A stretch of 64,000 nt of DNA. Origin: Phialophora verrucosa. Its lineage: Eukaryota > Ascomycota > Eurotiomycetes > Chaetothyriales > Herpotrichiellaceae. The stretch is from assembly GCA_002099365.1 (NCBI GenBank), contig MSED01000007.1:744001-808000 (forward strand), read 5' to 3'. The stretch's first letter is position 1. Each line of letters begins with the position of its first letter. The translations under genes and the position numbers were made by a program. The notes beneath the pieces are model-generated. The model ran no database searches, was not told where the DNA came from, and was given only the letters and a program-made list of their open reading frames with translations. This document shows positions 44,325-54,270 of the stretch, one piece after another.

Positions 44325-44391
44325 GGTAAATTCACGTCTCGCTCCCACAGTCTTTGAACCTCCCGAAACTATACATCGAATCACCGACCAA

Positions 44392-44895
44392 ATGTCGACT
44401 GCAACCACCTTGGGTCTACGGCCCGACCTTGCCCTCACCATCCCTCTACTCTCGTCATCTCTGACCGTCTTCTATGCCGTGATGGAAGGCACAGTGTTCT
44501 ACAGCTTCCAGCAATCCGCAAAGACAGACCTCGCAGCGACTGCCAAAGTCATCCGGTCCTGGTGGACAGCCTTCCTACCTCCTGGCCTCGGCCTCATCTT
44601 CGCGGTCACGATTCCCGGTGTTGCTGGCGGAACCTACGCCCTGCGGTATTTCCAAAGAGGCAGTTTGGAATGGAATTTGTGCCTGGCCGGCGCCACTTTC
44701 ACTCTGGGCCATTTTGCCTTCGGCCCGACGATTGCACAAATTATCAAGAATATATGTGACGAAGAAGTTGAGAAACAAGGGAAGACACTGGACTATGTCC
44801 AAAAATGGCTCAATGTGCATTTGTGGAGGGTTCTGCTGGCCGATCTGCCTGCCCTCATCTGCTTTTCATATGTTGCCTTTAGCGGTCAACGATGA
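44392..44895 (+). CDS. Small integral membrane protein, DUF1772-like
   Basis: A 167-residue single-exon protein with about four hydrophobic helices: TIPLLSSSLTVFYAVMEGTV, LPPGLGLIFAVTIPGVAGG, LCLAGATFTLGHFAFGP, and VLLADLPALICFSYVAF. A conserved-looking Trp (SWWTAFLPPGLG) follows the first helix. The arrangement resembles DUF1772-type membrane proteins, a family that includes anthrone oxygenases in polyketide clusters, but no polyketide synthase is nearby and the match is by pattern only. The stop lies 203 bp from the stop of the convergent next gene. No catalytic function can be stated. Confidence 0.7.
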   Translation: MSTATTLGLRPDLALTIPLLSSSLTVFYAVMEGTVFYSFQQSAKTDLAATAKVIRSWWTAFLPPGLGLIFAVTIPGVAGGTYALRYFQRGSLEWNLCLAGATFTLGHFAFGPTIAQIIKNICDEEVEKQGKTLDYVQKWLNVHLWRVLLADLPALICFSYVAFSGQR

Positions 44896-45098
44896 GATAT
44901 GGCGGAACATGGCTGCTGTAAATGTAAAAGAGACCAGTCTCCGCGCCCTCAAAGACCGTGGAAGCCGCCCGTGTCATACCTGTTCGCCGAAGCCAATGCA
45001 TGTCGCTACCGTCAACCCAACGGATGTTCGGGATGTCCATGAGTGGTATGCGGACTCACTCCAAGCAGCATCGTAAACGGAAGCCTCGAAAAGGTCGT

Positions 45099-46148
45099 CT
45101 ACTTGCCACTCACGAATTGCTGCTTGGTCAGACCAATCGCAGCCAAATCCAACTTTGCGTATGCTGGTTGCTTTTTGGTGGCCTTGCGGACGACTTCCAT
45201 TCGCAAGGTAACAGTCTTGGGCTCTATCCCCTCCTGACGCTCCCCAGCTGCCTGGTTTTCAGCGTCGCCTCTCCAACTATGGACCCATCTCCCTCCTCGA
45301 CCATATCCTCCATACCCCATTGCTCGCTTGGTTTCTTGCTCCTTCTTTCTCTGCTCCCAGAGCTTCTTCTTCTCTTCGACGCGCTCAGCTTTCTTGATGT
45401 TACAGAATTCGTCGATCGCTCGATTGAATTCTGGAAGCTCCATGCGCAGGGCTCGGTATACACCGTGTGCCTTGAGTCTCCTCTCCCAGAAGCGGATAGC
45501 GACGTGCTCGGCGAGGAATCGTCTCGTCTCACCGTCATAAGGATTAAGAGACCAGAGGGCACGGACATCGTCGGAGTGGATCTGGACGCTGGCAATGCGA
45601 GTCATATGTTTGTTGGCTTCTGTGACAAGGTGGTCGCATCCGATGGCACGAGCGCACTCGCGGAGAATAAAAAGGTAGGTGAATGGTTTGGTAGTGGGAG
45701 TCTTGAGCGGCTCAAGCCCTCGACCCTCGCATGATGCCAACATCCACTTGAGAATGTCTTTCCAAACCTTGAAGTTCCCACCGAAAACAGTCACGCTCTT
45801 CTTCGAGCCGACCTTGACAATGTCACCAGTCCTCACCTTGTCCAACGGAGCGAATTCGGCCTTCCATTTGGTGGAGAAGGTGGTTGCGACGTTTTTCGGA
45901 AACGCTTCAAGGAGGATTGTCTTACTGGCCGAGTCGGACTTTTCACTCTCTTTGTACCAGATTGTGATGGTTTCGCCGGCTTTGAGACTAAAATGACCGT
46001 CAGCGACTCTGAAGCCTAGTACTAGATATGATATGGATGAAGATGTTTTACGGTATTGTCGAGAGAAAGAAGATGTTGATGTCAGAGAGAGAGAGAGGGC
46101 TTACTTCTTGAGGCTCGTCGGAGAAGGGGAAGAAAGTGATTGAGACAT
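45099..46148 (-). CDS. Conserved fungal protein of unknown function
   Basis: Exons 46148-46105 and 45987-45099 join in phase 2 and give 310 residues; the 117-nt intron has GTAAGC and TTTTAG ends. The second exon starts NLKAGETITIWYKESEKSD and continues KTILLEAFPKNVATTFSTKW, then VTVFGGNFKVWKDILKWMLA. The C-terminal half is helical, with a basic Lys/Glu stretch (KKAERVEEKKKLWEQRKKEQ) and a short Gly/Tyr/Arg patch (GYGGYGRGGRW). Alternative first exons exist: the frame reading ISTIHIPAPSVSKDVSITF upstream looks protein-like but cannot be joined in phase with the acceptors seen. I do not recognise an enzymatic domain; the architecture suggests a protein- or RNA-binding role at most. Confidence 0.72.
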
Positions 46149-47461
46149 CCTTGCTGACACTTGGAGCTGGGATGTGAATGGTTGATATGCGGTGTGTTTT
46201 CTCTTTTGAGGGACTCTGGGAATCGAGACCAATCCTTCGATTGGACTGATCAACTGGAGCGGTCTGACGGCAATGCAATCACTGAAGTTGGCATATGATG
46301 ACCGTACGACGGAGGAGATCAGATCCAGCAAACAGAAGACAGGTATACCAGCTGGGGATGAGGATCGAGGATTTAAGGATATGAAGATACTGTCGAGGAG
46401 AATGTCCAGCCAGAAGGTTGCGGGTGATGGGAGATACTTATATCCTTTCGACGACAGTGAACGAGAGACTCTGGTGACAGTGACGAAACGCTCAACCGGC
46501 CGTGGCCTACAAACAGAAAGACAAACATGAATGTGAGATGTCGTGACCAGCGCGGGCTATATGGAATGAATAGCAGCTCTATTGTTTTGGACGAATAGTG
46601 CCGGTGAAGACGAAGCTGAACACCAGGCTGAATGAAGTCAAGGGGATACTCGTTAGTAACGAGTGAGTGAGTCAGTGAGATGACAACAGTACATTGTGCT
46701 GTCACTGTCATGTGCAGAACCTATTCTACAAATGCCACTTAATGGTCAATCTTGCAAACAATTCTCCAGGTGAGTTGGCTGGCTCGCAGGCAGCAGGATC
46801 AATCGTGAAGACGCAGATCTCAAGTTTGTGCTGCCACGGACAGCAACGAAGCTGACACGGATATATTCTCGGAAACCCCGGACTCCGGACAGCAAGAACC
46901 TTCACTCTACATGTGTCGTTCGCAGTGTCGTTCGCAGTGTGGGAGGATCGAAAGTGCCTCTGACTCGAAATTGACCATCGACCATCGACCATCAACCATC
47001 GACCGTCGACCATCGACCATCGACCATCGACCATCGACCATCGACCATCGACCATCAACTCTTGAGAGTCTCGGATCAAGCACGAAGCAAGCTGGACATT
47101 ACAATTCCAACATGTTTACGTTTCTCACACAGGTCAGACGAGCACGAGTACTGGCTAGCTAGTCACGAAAATCAAGCAACCAAATCCAGGCGTATGTACG
47201 ACGAGGGACGAGGTACAATGAAAAAGTACAAGGCACAGTAAATCATAAGGTATCATTCATACAGTATCACACATGAGCAACTCTTGCTTCACAATCATTT
47301 CAACGCCTTGCCTCGCCTCGCCTCAGCCCCTTTCGTAATTCAATCCATCAGACATGCCAGCACACTCGCTTGGGTCTGCATAGGAAAATTGAAAATCAAA
47401 AGCAAGGGGGGAAAATTCGAGGGGATAAACAGCAACCATGAACGTTGGTGTCAATCGACAC
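46149..47461. other. Intergenic with a heptamer minisatellite
   Basis: 1.3 kb between the unknown gene start and the acyltransferase stop. It holds the ACCATCG tandem repeat at 46974-47057. Otherwise short frames only. Confidence 0.5.
46974..47057. repeat. ACCATCG heptamer minisatellite, 12 copies
   Basis: Twelve consecutive 7-bp units with consensus ACCATCG; three units carry single changes (two ACCATCA, one ACCGTCG). Not in a gene. Confidence 0.95.
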
Positions 47462-49987
47462 TCAGCTCTTCGACTTCAATTTCGGAGTCGACTTCAATTT
47501 CGCCGGCCCAGCCGAGTTGGGTGCTGGCGGCTTCTTCACTGTCGAACCTATATTCTTGGTGGGTTTCGCTTTTGTCGCCGGCATGGTTGCAGGCTTCTGG
47601 GCGGGGGCTTTTGAGGTCGCTGTCGCTGTCACGTTGGCTGGCTTTTTGATCGGCGCAGGTGCCTTTGGCGGGCTATTATTCGCTGTGGATTTGGGCAGAG
47701 CCTTCGGGGCCGACTTCGCAGCACTTTGCTTAGGAACGGCTGGTGACGCGCCCTTCTTCGGGGCTGGAGGGACAGAAGATACGGGTCCTGGTCCCGGTTT
47801 CTTGGTCGACGGTGCCGCTACATGTGGCTTCTGTGCCGCGGTCTTCTGAGCGGCGCTCGTTGTTCCTGGCATCGACTTCTGCCCCTTCGCCACCTTTGGG
47901 ACGTCTGGTTTCACGGCACCGGAGTGCATCTTCTTCGGGGGCAGCTTCGGCGGCTGCCGCTGGGACGAGGTGGAGGAGGGGTTGGAACTTCGCGAGGCCA
48001 CAGCCGTGGTTGCATTGCTGGATAGCGTCACCACCGTGCCCTTTCTGGCATTCTCCTCCTTCTTGATCTCGTCCCAGAAGTTTCCTTTCGAGGCGAGATT
48101 TTTGCTCGTCAATGGTGTCTTTGCTACAGGGGCAGAAGCAATTCTCTTGACCTCTGCGTCTTTCAGGTCCTGCCAGAATGTGCCCTTTCCTTTGCCGGTT
48201 GTTGGGGCCGGTCCGGAGATGACGGAGCCGCGACGGCTTTGTTCTTCGGCTCTCAGGTTGTCATAGAATGTTCCTTTCTTTGCCGCCGGGGGCGCTGATA
48301 TGATGGAGCCGCGTCTGCTCTGCTCTTCGGCTTTGAGTTGGTTGTAGAAGTCGCCTTTGTTGGCTTTTACTGTTGTTGTCGTTGTTGAGGATGACGACCT
48401 GCTCGGGATGGGTCTCACAAAGCCTGTCCCCGCCGGAGGACTGATGTTGGGGTGCTGCCTTTTCGCCTCCTCTTGAGCCATCTGCTGCATGAAAGTCTGC
48501 TGCTTATCCGTAATGGTGTCTTGTACCATCTTCTGCGGGTCTGAGAGGAAGGCTTGCATGAAGTCCGCGCGGTTGAGCAGAGTCTGCGCTTGCGGCGAGG
48601 TGATGAGTCTCTGCACCGCCATTGCCCCGGCCTTGAACGTCTCTTCCTGCTTGCCCGGTTGGAAGAAATCGTCCAGTGTCAGTCCTCCCAAAGTCGAGCC
48701 GGCCGATTTGACTCCTCTCCCAGCCTGCGCTCCGGCTGTGCGGAGATCTTGTGTTCCTGCCTGGAGCGCCTGTTTGTTGATACTCTTCCAGAACCGCTGT
48801 GGGAGATCGCCGTAGAAAATGTACAGTATCATGGCGAGGATGCCCATGGGGGCGAAGATCTGGAGAAACTCGTACCAATGGCTGGCGCGTATCGGGACCT
48901 CCATGTGCCCACATCCGCGGAGGATCTTGCCAGACTTGTACCGCGTGCCGCCATAGTCAGCAGGCAGCTTGCCGGTCTGGTAATATTCTTCAATCATGAC
49001 GTCCTTCTCTCGCCAGCGGGCCCGGAGCCACAATTCAAACGCCCTGTCGTCGTGCAACGGGATCTCCTTGACCGCAAACCGGCGGAAGTGCATGTGGACG
49101 GACTTGGGAGGCCGACCTTCCATGTATCCTGCCTTCAGGGTGAAGATGTCCTGGGCGTACTGGCCGCGAGGCACGCCCGCGTAGACCACCGTCACATCGT
49201 ACACGTATTCGACCGAGCCCTTCAGTTCGTCCAGGCAGAAGTGGAGGCCCGTGCTCCGGGGGAGCAAGGTGTGCCTGCAATCGGGAATGTTGTTCTTCTT
49301 CGCCCAGGCCGCGCTTTTCTCGCGTGTACTGGGTGCCAGGTTGGTCCCTTCGGGAAACAGAAGCAGCCACATCGGGTCGGTCGGCTTATTGAGTCTCTGT
49401 AAGGATCGGGCCATGTTGGGCTTGTCTTCTTCCCAGTTGCGCTTCAGAAAGATGAACTGGTTCAGCTGCATGCCCCAGCCCAGGACGGGGATCTTCCGCA
49501 ACGATTCCTTGAGGATGATGTACAGCCGGCCGTGCATGCCGTTGCAATATGCAATCCACCAAAGATAGAGCCAATCGGTGTAGATCTGATGGTTCGCGAT
49601 GAGCACGAGCCTCTCGGGAAAATCCAAGATCAGATTCCCATCCGTTGATTTCAGGAGTTGACCTCGGACGGACTCGTCGCCGGACACAACCACCTTGGTC
49701 GGCGCGAACGTCTGGGTCAAGGTCATGGTCAGCAGCCCGAAGGACTGCTTGGTGAACGCGATCCATGCGTTGTACCAGTCTTCGTTGATAGATTTCAAGG
49801 GAGACCCCAGAAATTGAGAGATGTTGATAGCCAGAGCTCCCGAAAGGAAGTATGTTGCCAGTCCCAGAGCTCGGGACGCGACCGAGTATTCGCCCTTTGC
49901 AAGAGGCACCCGATCCGGCCGCTGGGGTCGGGACTCCAGCGAGAAGCCCGCCGCCGGCTCGAGGGCGGGTGTCTTGGAGGCGGGCAT
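47462..49987 (-). CDS. PlsC-type lysophospholipid acyltransferase with repeated tail
   Basis: This belongs to the glycerolipid acyltransferase family that acylates lysophospholipids (LCLAT1/AGPAT-like branch). It has 841 residues in one exon. The catalytic HX4D motif is NHQIYTD at 132-138 and the substrate-binding motif FPEGTN at 211-216. A hydrophobic segment lies at about 41-62, and a second membrane stretch (FLQIFAPMGILAMILYIFYG) at 374-393. The enzyme core ends near residue 400. The remaining 440 residues are unusual: a helical linker, then four related units at about 543-650 (each begins K-G-x-F-[YW] and has an E-x-x-[RK]-[RK] patch), then a Pro/Ala/Lys-rich tail. The tail may bind another protein or a membrane (inference). 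Confidence 0.9.
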   Translation of the reverse strand: MPASKTPALEPAAGFSLESRPQRPDRVPLAKGEYSVASRALGLATYFLSGALAINISQFLGSPLKSINEDWYNAWIAFTKQSFGLLTMTLTQTFAPTKVVVSGDESVRGQLLKSTDGNLILDFPERLVLIANHQIYTDWLYLWWIAYCNGMHGRLYIILKESLRKIPVLGWGMQLNQFIFLKRNWEEDKPNMARSLQRLNKPTDPMWLLLFPEGTNLAPSTREKSAAWAKKNNIPDCRHTLLPRSTGLHFCLDELKGSVEYVYDVTVVYAGVPRGQYAQDIFTLKAGYMEGRPPKSVHMHFRRFAVKEIPLHDDRAFELWLRARWREKDVMIEEYYQTGKLPADYGGTRYKSGKILRGCGHMEVPIRASHWYEFLQIFAPMGILAMILYIFYGDLPQRFWKSINKQALQAGTQDLRTAGAQAGRGVKSAGSTLGGLTLDDFFQPGKQEETFKAGAMAVQRLITSPQAQTLLNRADFMQAFLSDPQKMVQDTITDKQQTFMQQMAQEEAKRQHPNISPPAGTGFVRPIPSRSSSSTTTTTVKANKGDFYNQLKAEEQSRRGSIISAPPAAKKGTFYDNLRAEEQSRRGSVISGPAPTTGKGKGTFWQDLKDAEVKRIASAPVAKTPLTSKNLASKGNFWDEIKKEENARKGTVVTLSSNATTAVASRSSNPSSTSSQRQPPKLPPKKMHSGAVKPDVPKVAKGQKSMPGTTSAAQKTAAQKPHVAAPSTKKPGPGPVSSVPPAPKKGASPAVPKQSAAKSAPKALPKSTANNSPPKAPAPIKKPANVTATATSKAPAQKPATMPATKAKPTKNIGSTVKKPPAPNSAGPAKLKSTPKLKSKS

Positions 49988-50754
49988 GTTTGTTCTGCGG
50001 TGCTGCTATTGCGGCAGAGGTTGGATTTGATCCGCCATGGTCGTCGTGTGCTTCTCACAGCAGCCACATCAACAGAATGGAATTCATTTCGTAGAGGGCT
50101 GGGGGAACGCCACTCTGACGTACTACAGGGTCCATATGTTAACGGCGATCACCCAAAGTAGGGGGCCCTCAGATGGGCCTGGCGGCGTCTTGCATTCCTC
50201 TTTCCACCCTTCGGCAGAGCAGAGCCGTGAACTGCAGCATCGACCTGTGGCGCTCGCCTGGCTGACTTTTCGATCGCCCTCGTCAGTACTCGTACGGGGA
50301 ATGGGAAAGCAGACTGATGATGGGCGAATGGAGAGAATGCCCGCTCCAGTTAATCTTGCCCGATCACGGCATATCGGGCGATTCCAGCGCTCGATGAGGG
50401 GCAATTGGAGCGCATCCCTGGTCAGGGCGGTCCAGATTTGTGCATTTGACAAGGGTTATGGTGGTTGCAAGCTGCGATAAACAGGATTTCTACCTTGTGG
50501 CGGTGCTGGGCCAGATGCCGTGTGAGACCCCAGGGACCCCGTATGACGTGCACAGATCGAGTGCTCGACTGCCCATATCATTCCTCATTCCTCGTTACCC
50601 ATCCCTGGCGTCGATCGAGAAGGAGCTCTAAAAGGCTAGAAAAAGTGCCCCCTTCATCTTGACATCAGAATCCTCTGTCCCCATCTTTAATAAGGTCCGC
50701 AGCCCAGTCCCGTCTGTGCCGTCGATTAGGTGCAGATTCCATCAATTGTTCCCA
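49988..50754. promoter_or_regulatory. Divergent promoter region, acyltransferase and small-gene pair
   Basis: 767 bp between divergent starts. No clear element is recognised. Any promoter for the downstream gene at 51,096 must lie here too unless that gene has one inside its neighbour. Confidence 0.45.
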
Positions 50755-51090
50755 ATGCCTAACGTATCGTTTGACATCTTCTTCGACAAGGACTTCATCA
50801 ACATCACCGCCACTCGAGGACAGACCGCTCCCAAGGCCAAACCCGAGTGGAAAGTCCGATCTGCTCCCAAACTCCCCCCGAAACCCGTGCCGGAAGATCA
50901 CAGTGGTCAACCCAGACCCCCACCACGACAGAAGTTAACTACCCTTCGCCAACCCCAGAAGCTGCAGCAGCCACCAGCTGGTGCTGACAAGGCCACCGAC
51001 ACCGCGAGCGATACTGCTTCCCAAGCAGGAGGCGAGGGCAAGCGAAAGCCTCCGAAGCTCGGTCCCAAGAAGTCTGCCACCCCGGCGTAA
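50755..51090 (+). CDS. Small Pro/Lys-rich protein, first of a tight pair
   Basis: A 111-residue frame starting MPNVSFDIFFDKDFINITAT, with a hydrophobic-acidic N-terminus followed by a disordered Pro/Gln/Lys region (SAPKLPPKPVPEDH, RKPPKLGPKKSATPA). The ATG at 50755 is preferred over an upstream in-frame ATG at 50659, because what lies between is a plausible leader. The stop (51088-51090) is followed after 5 nt by the next start codon in a different frame. I do not recognise the family. The PPKL-PKK motif also occurs in the tail of the neighbouring acyltransferase. Confidence 0.6.
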   Translation: MPNVSFDIFFDKDFINITATRGQTAPKAKPEWKVRSAPKLPPKPVPEDHSGQPRPPPRQKLTTLRQPQKLQQPPAGADKATDTASDTASQAGGEGKRKPPKLGPKKSATPA

Positions 51091-51095
51091 AGAAG

Positions 51096-51842
51096 ATGGC
51101 GACCCAGTGGGTTCTGGGCAAGGTCTCAGAGGCCCTTGCCCCCACCGTATCCAGCACGGTGTCGAGCGCTGGATCATTTGCAGGGGGTGCAGTCAATGCA
51201 CTGGGGAATAGCATCAATGGGATAGGAGAGACCATCAACGGATCCATCCGACGTTACGGCGACGGAGTGAAGGACTATGGAAATGGAATCATGGATTGGA
51301 CATCGGCAGATGGCATGAGGGCAGCAACGGCAAGTAACCCATTAGGGTTGAGCGCAGGCAAGACAGGCGGCAGGCGACAGGTAACAGGAGGAGGCGTATA
51401 TCGAGCACCACCGTCGACGCCCACGTCAGCCGCCTCCAAGACGTTGACGACGACAAGCAAAACAGCCGCGCCTCAAAAGAAGATTGATGCCGGGACGCCC
51501 AAGAAAGCATTGCCTGCTCCAGCAGGAGCGAAACCAGCAAATGCAGTGAAGAAGGCTGCTCCTGCATCGGGCGCCCCTCCTGTCAAGAAAGCCCCGGCTG
51601 CTCCTCTCAAGCCCGTGCAAAATACCGCGAAAACAGTGACGCCCAACCCCGGTGCGATGAGAAAGAAGCCAGCAGAAAATGCCCACAAACCCCCCAATGG
51701 TGGTGCGAAAGCGCCTGGCGCAGCGGCAGCGAAGAAACCGACTCCGGTCAAGCCCACGGCAGCGACAAAGACAGCGAGCAAGGCGAAGGTACCAGGACCA
51801 AACCCCACGCGCGCCGCAAACCCATTGGGACTCAGCTGGTAG
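51096..51842 (+). CDS. Gly-rich N-terminus, Ala/Pro/Lys-rich tail; second of a tight pair
   Basis: A 248-residue frame beginning MATQWVLGKVSEALAPTVSS, followed by a repeated Gly-Asn pattern (GAVNALGNSINGIGETINGS, YGDGVKDYGNGIMDW). This resembles small conserved fungal proteins with an amphipathic, glycine-spaced N-terminus, but no function is known to me. Residues about 105-235 are low-complexity Ala/Pro/Lys, and NPLGLS occurs both near residue 81 and at the C-terminal end (NPLGLSW). It lies 5 nt after the previous stop. An internal promoter or a bicistronic transcript must explain its expression; a frameshift or an intron joining the two is the alternative. Confidence 0.65.
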   Translation: MATQWVLGKVSEALAPTVSSTVSSAGSFAGGAVNALGNSINGIGETINGSIRRYGDGVKDYGNGIMDWTSADGMRAATASNPLGLSAGKTGGRRQVTGGGVYRAPPSTPTSAASKTLTTTSKTAAPQKKIDAGTPKKALPAPAGAKPANAVKKAAPASGAPPVKKAPAAPLKPVQNTAKTVTPNPGAMRKKPAENAHKPPNGGAKAPGAAAAKKPTPVKPTAATKTASKAKVPGPNPTRAANPLGLSW

Positions 51843-52626
51843 AGGCGATGATGCTGTCGAGATAGTCTCCCTGCAACTCGAATTGTCTTTCTACAGTACG
51901 CTGGTGTGTGTGATGGCGCGGGTGTGAATTTTTCCACATTTGTCAGAAAACCATACCTAGATAGTTGTATGCTCTCGCGTGTCGATGAGATGGCATTACT
52001 AGGAAAAAGCCTTTGCCGTGTTCATCGTGGAGCATCCGGTTCTACGAGAGTCGCCTGGTGTGTAGTAATTGAAACGTGCTTCATGATTGCTTGGGGCGTA
52101 TTCGCGGAGATTGGCCTTGACTCCGGCCCAGCTGCCAGTCCTTTGTCCTCACCGTGTGTCTTGGACACTGAGATGCAGTGCTCGTGCCTCTCCCGCGCAA
52201 CTCCAACCTTGACCTCCCATCCACCCGAACATCATTGCCGAACGAGATCTCATCTCACGCCTTTCCACTACTCGTCTTTCTCCTTATTTTTCTCTTTCTG
52301 ACGACAATCCCAGGCCCAGCCCGACACCGACGCCCTTGTATCCATCCTCCTAGGGCTCGAGCCAAGTAAGTAAATAGTCGAGGAAGTCCTGAAGCTGACA
52401 AACACATCGCGACACTGATTGATCTTGTACATAACTTGCTGTATGCCAGCCGTCACCTCACCATATAAAGCATTAATTAAACTCTGAAGTTTCAAAGCCG
52501 AGAGCTGAGACTTGGGACTTCAAACTCGGGACCTTGGGCTCTCGCGAATCCCATCCATCACTCCATTTCATTCATTCCACTCGTGTTGCTGTTGCTACTG
52601 TCAGACGTCAAATCCCCGCCACCATC
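51843..52626. other. Intergenic upstream of the epoxide hydrolase
   Basis: 784 bp, no coding signal. A CT-rich stretch near 52270-52300 and repeated GACTTG/ACTTCAAA-like text near 52510 are present. An in-frame ATG at 52534 would lengthen the downstream protein but is not favoured. Confidence 0.4.
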
Positions 52627-53880
52627 ATGGCCGACATCGAACCCTTCACCATCTCGATCCCGGACTCTGACATCGAGGACCTCAAGACCCGGCTGTCCCT
52701 CGCCCGCTTCCCCAACGAACTCGACTCCTCGGGTTGGGACTACGGCGCGCCCCTCGCCGACGTGCGACGCCTCGCATCCTACTGGAAAGACAGCTTCGAC
52801 TGGCGTCGCGCCGAGCAGAAACTCAACGCGCTGCCCAACTTCCGCACGACCGTCACCGTGCAGGGCTTCGAACCGCTCAAGATCCACTTCCTGCACCGGC
52901 GGTCCCCCGTCGAGAATGCAGTGCCTCTACTCTTCGTGCACGGCTGGCCCGGCTCGTTCATCGAAGTGACCAAAATGTTGGACGAGCTGGCTCTCGCGCC
53001 GGGCTCCAAGACCAACGCCGCCGCCGCCGCCGCCCCGGCGTTCCACGTCGTGGCCCCGAGCCTCCCGAACTTCGGCTTCAGCGAGGGTCCCACACGCAAA
53101 GGCTTCGCCATCACGCAGTACGCCGAGGCGTGCCACAAGCTGATGCTCCAGCTGGACTACTCCGAGTACGCCACCCAGGGCGGCGACTGGGGGTACTACA
53201 TCACGCGGGCGATCTCGCTGCACTACCCGAGGCACTGCAAGGCGACGCACGTCAACTTCGACCAGGGCGTGGCGCCCTCGCTGCTCCGCCACCCGGCGCT
53301 GGCCATCCAGCACGCCCTGACGCCGTACACGCCGGCCGAGAAGGCCGGGCTGCAGCGCACGTCGTGGTTCCTGCGCGAGTCGTCGGGCTACCGCGCCCAG
53401 CAGGCCACCCGGCCCCAGACCCTCGGCTACGCCCTGCAGGACAGCCCCGTGGGCCTGTTGGCGTGGGTGTACGAGAAGCTGCACGACTGGAGCGACGCGT
53501 ACCCCTGGACCGACGACGAGGTCTGCACGTGGGTCAGCCTCTACTGGTTCAGCACCGCCGGGCCGGCCGCCTCGCTGCGCATCTACTACGAGTCGACGCA
53601 CGAGTGGGACGACGCGGCGAGGCGCGTCACCCGCGACCGCACGAGGGAGTATATCGGTGGCGGGGTCAAGTTGGGGCTGACCCACGCGCCGCGCGAGGTG
53701 AGGGTCTTGCCCGCCACGTGGACGCGGACCCAGGGCGATGTCGTGTTTGAGAAGGGCCATGACAAGGGCGGCCATTTCTTTGCCTGGGAGAGACCGGACG
53801 ATTTGATCGCCGATCTGAGGGAGATGTTTGGGAAGAAAGGGGGGGCGTATAACGTGGTGAAGGGGAAGGATGGCTATTAG
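52627..53880 (+). CDS. Epoxide hydrolase, microsomal (EHN) type
   Basis: It hydrolyses epoxides to diols. The 417-residue single exon has the epoxide-hydrolase N-terminal domain (PFTISIPDSDIEDLKTRLSL to about residue 95) followed by an alpha/beta hydrolase fold. The oxyanion motif is HGWPGS at 105-110, the nucleophilic Asp is in GGDWG (about 187), and the catalytic His in GGHFFAWERP (about 383). A candidate lid tyrosine is in SSGYRAQQATRP. The start at 52627 is preferred over 52534 because the N-terminal domain begins there and ACCATCATGG is a good context. Third codon positions are unusually GC-rich compared with neighbours, which also opens long shadow frames on both strands. A detoxification role is likely but not shown. 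Confidence 0.93.
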   Translation: MADIEPFTISIPDSDIEDLKTRLSLARFPNELDSSGWDYGAPLADVRRLASYWKDSFDWRRAEQKLNALPNFRTTVTVQGFEPLKIHFLHRRSPVENAVPLLFVHGWPGSFIEVTKMLDELALAPGSKTNAAAAAAPAFHVVAPSLPNFGFSEGPTRKGFAITQYAEACHKLMLQLDYSEYATQGGDWGYYITRAISLHYPRHCKATHVNFDQGVAPSLLRHPALAIQHALTPYTPAEKAGLQRTSWFLRESSGYRAQQATRPQTLGYALQDSPVGLLAWVYEKLHDWSDAYPWTDDEVCTWVSLYWFSTAGPAASLRIYYESTHEWDDAARRVTRDRTREYIGGGVKLGLTHAPREVRVLPATWTRTQGDVVFEKGHDKGGHFFAWERPDDLIADLREMFGKKGGAYNVVKGKDGY

Positions 53881-54270
53881 GTCGGGGAGCATAACATGGT
53901 GAAGGGAGAGGATGGCCATTACTGTAACGGTCCCTGTGAGTGTAACTTTACGTGGGCATGAAAAAAGCAATACTGCACCTCTGTCAATTTCCTCTTCTTC
54001 CTGGAAATGAATTCGTCTATGTCCGTCCCCGTCTCTCACGTCTCGCACCCCACGCGACATACTACTTCAGTATCCAGAGTCCACGATTGAGGAACTGCAA
54101 TGCCATTCCATGTCTTTGCTGGTCCCGTCTGGAGTGAAAGAGATTTCCCCTCTATGTACATAGTACAGTACAGTACAGTACTATACTGTCCTTCAAGGCC
54201 CCTCTTCGCACCAATATGCCGGAATGAAGATCTATATCTCGTCGACCCGCATCGACCCGGCCATTCGTCA
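53881..54270. other. Intergenic between convergent epoxide hydrolase and rpe1
   Basis: 390 bp of 3' flanks. A short ACAGT repeat (about 54167-54183) is visible. No gene. Confidence 0.4.

Larger units (their letters stand above)
42919..44391. other. Intergenic region with one possible small gene
   Basis: 1.47 kb between the DENN start and the membrane-protein start. A protein-like 66-codon stretch ends at 43578 (listed separately). The rest shows no coding signal; one TACGGAGTA 9-mer lies at 44316. Confidence 0.4.

Noticed and set aside
52734..54060. Long frames of 338 codons (+) and 377 codons (-) over the epoxide hydrolase
   Set aside because: Both are Arg/Ala/Gly-rich shadows caused by the very GC-rich third positions of the real gene.
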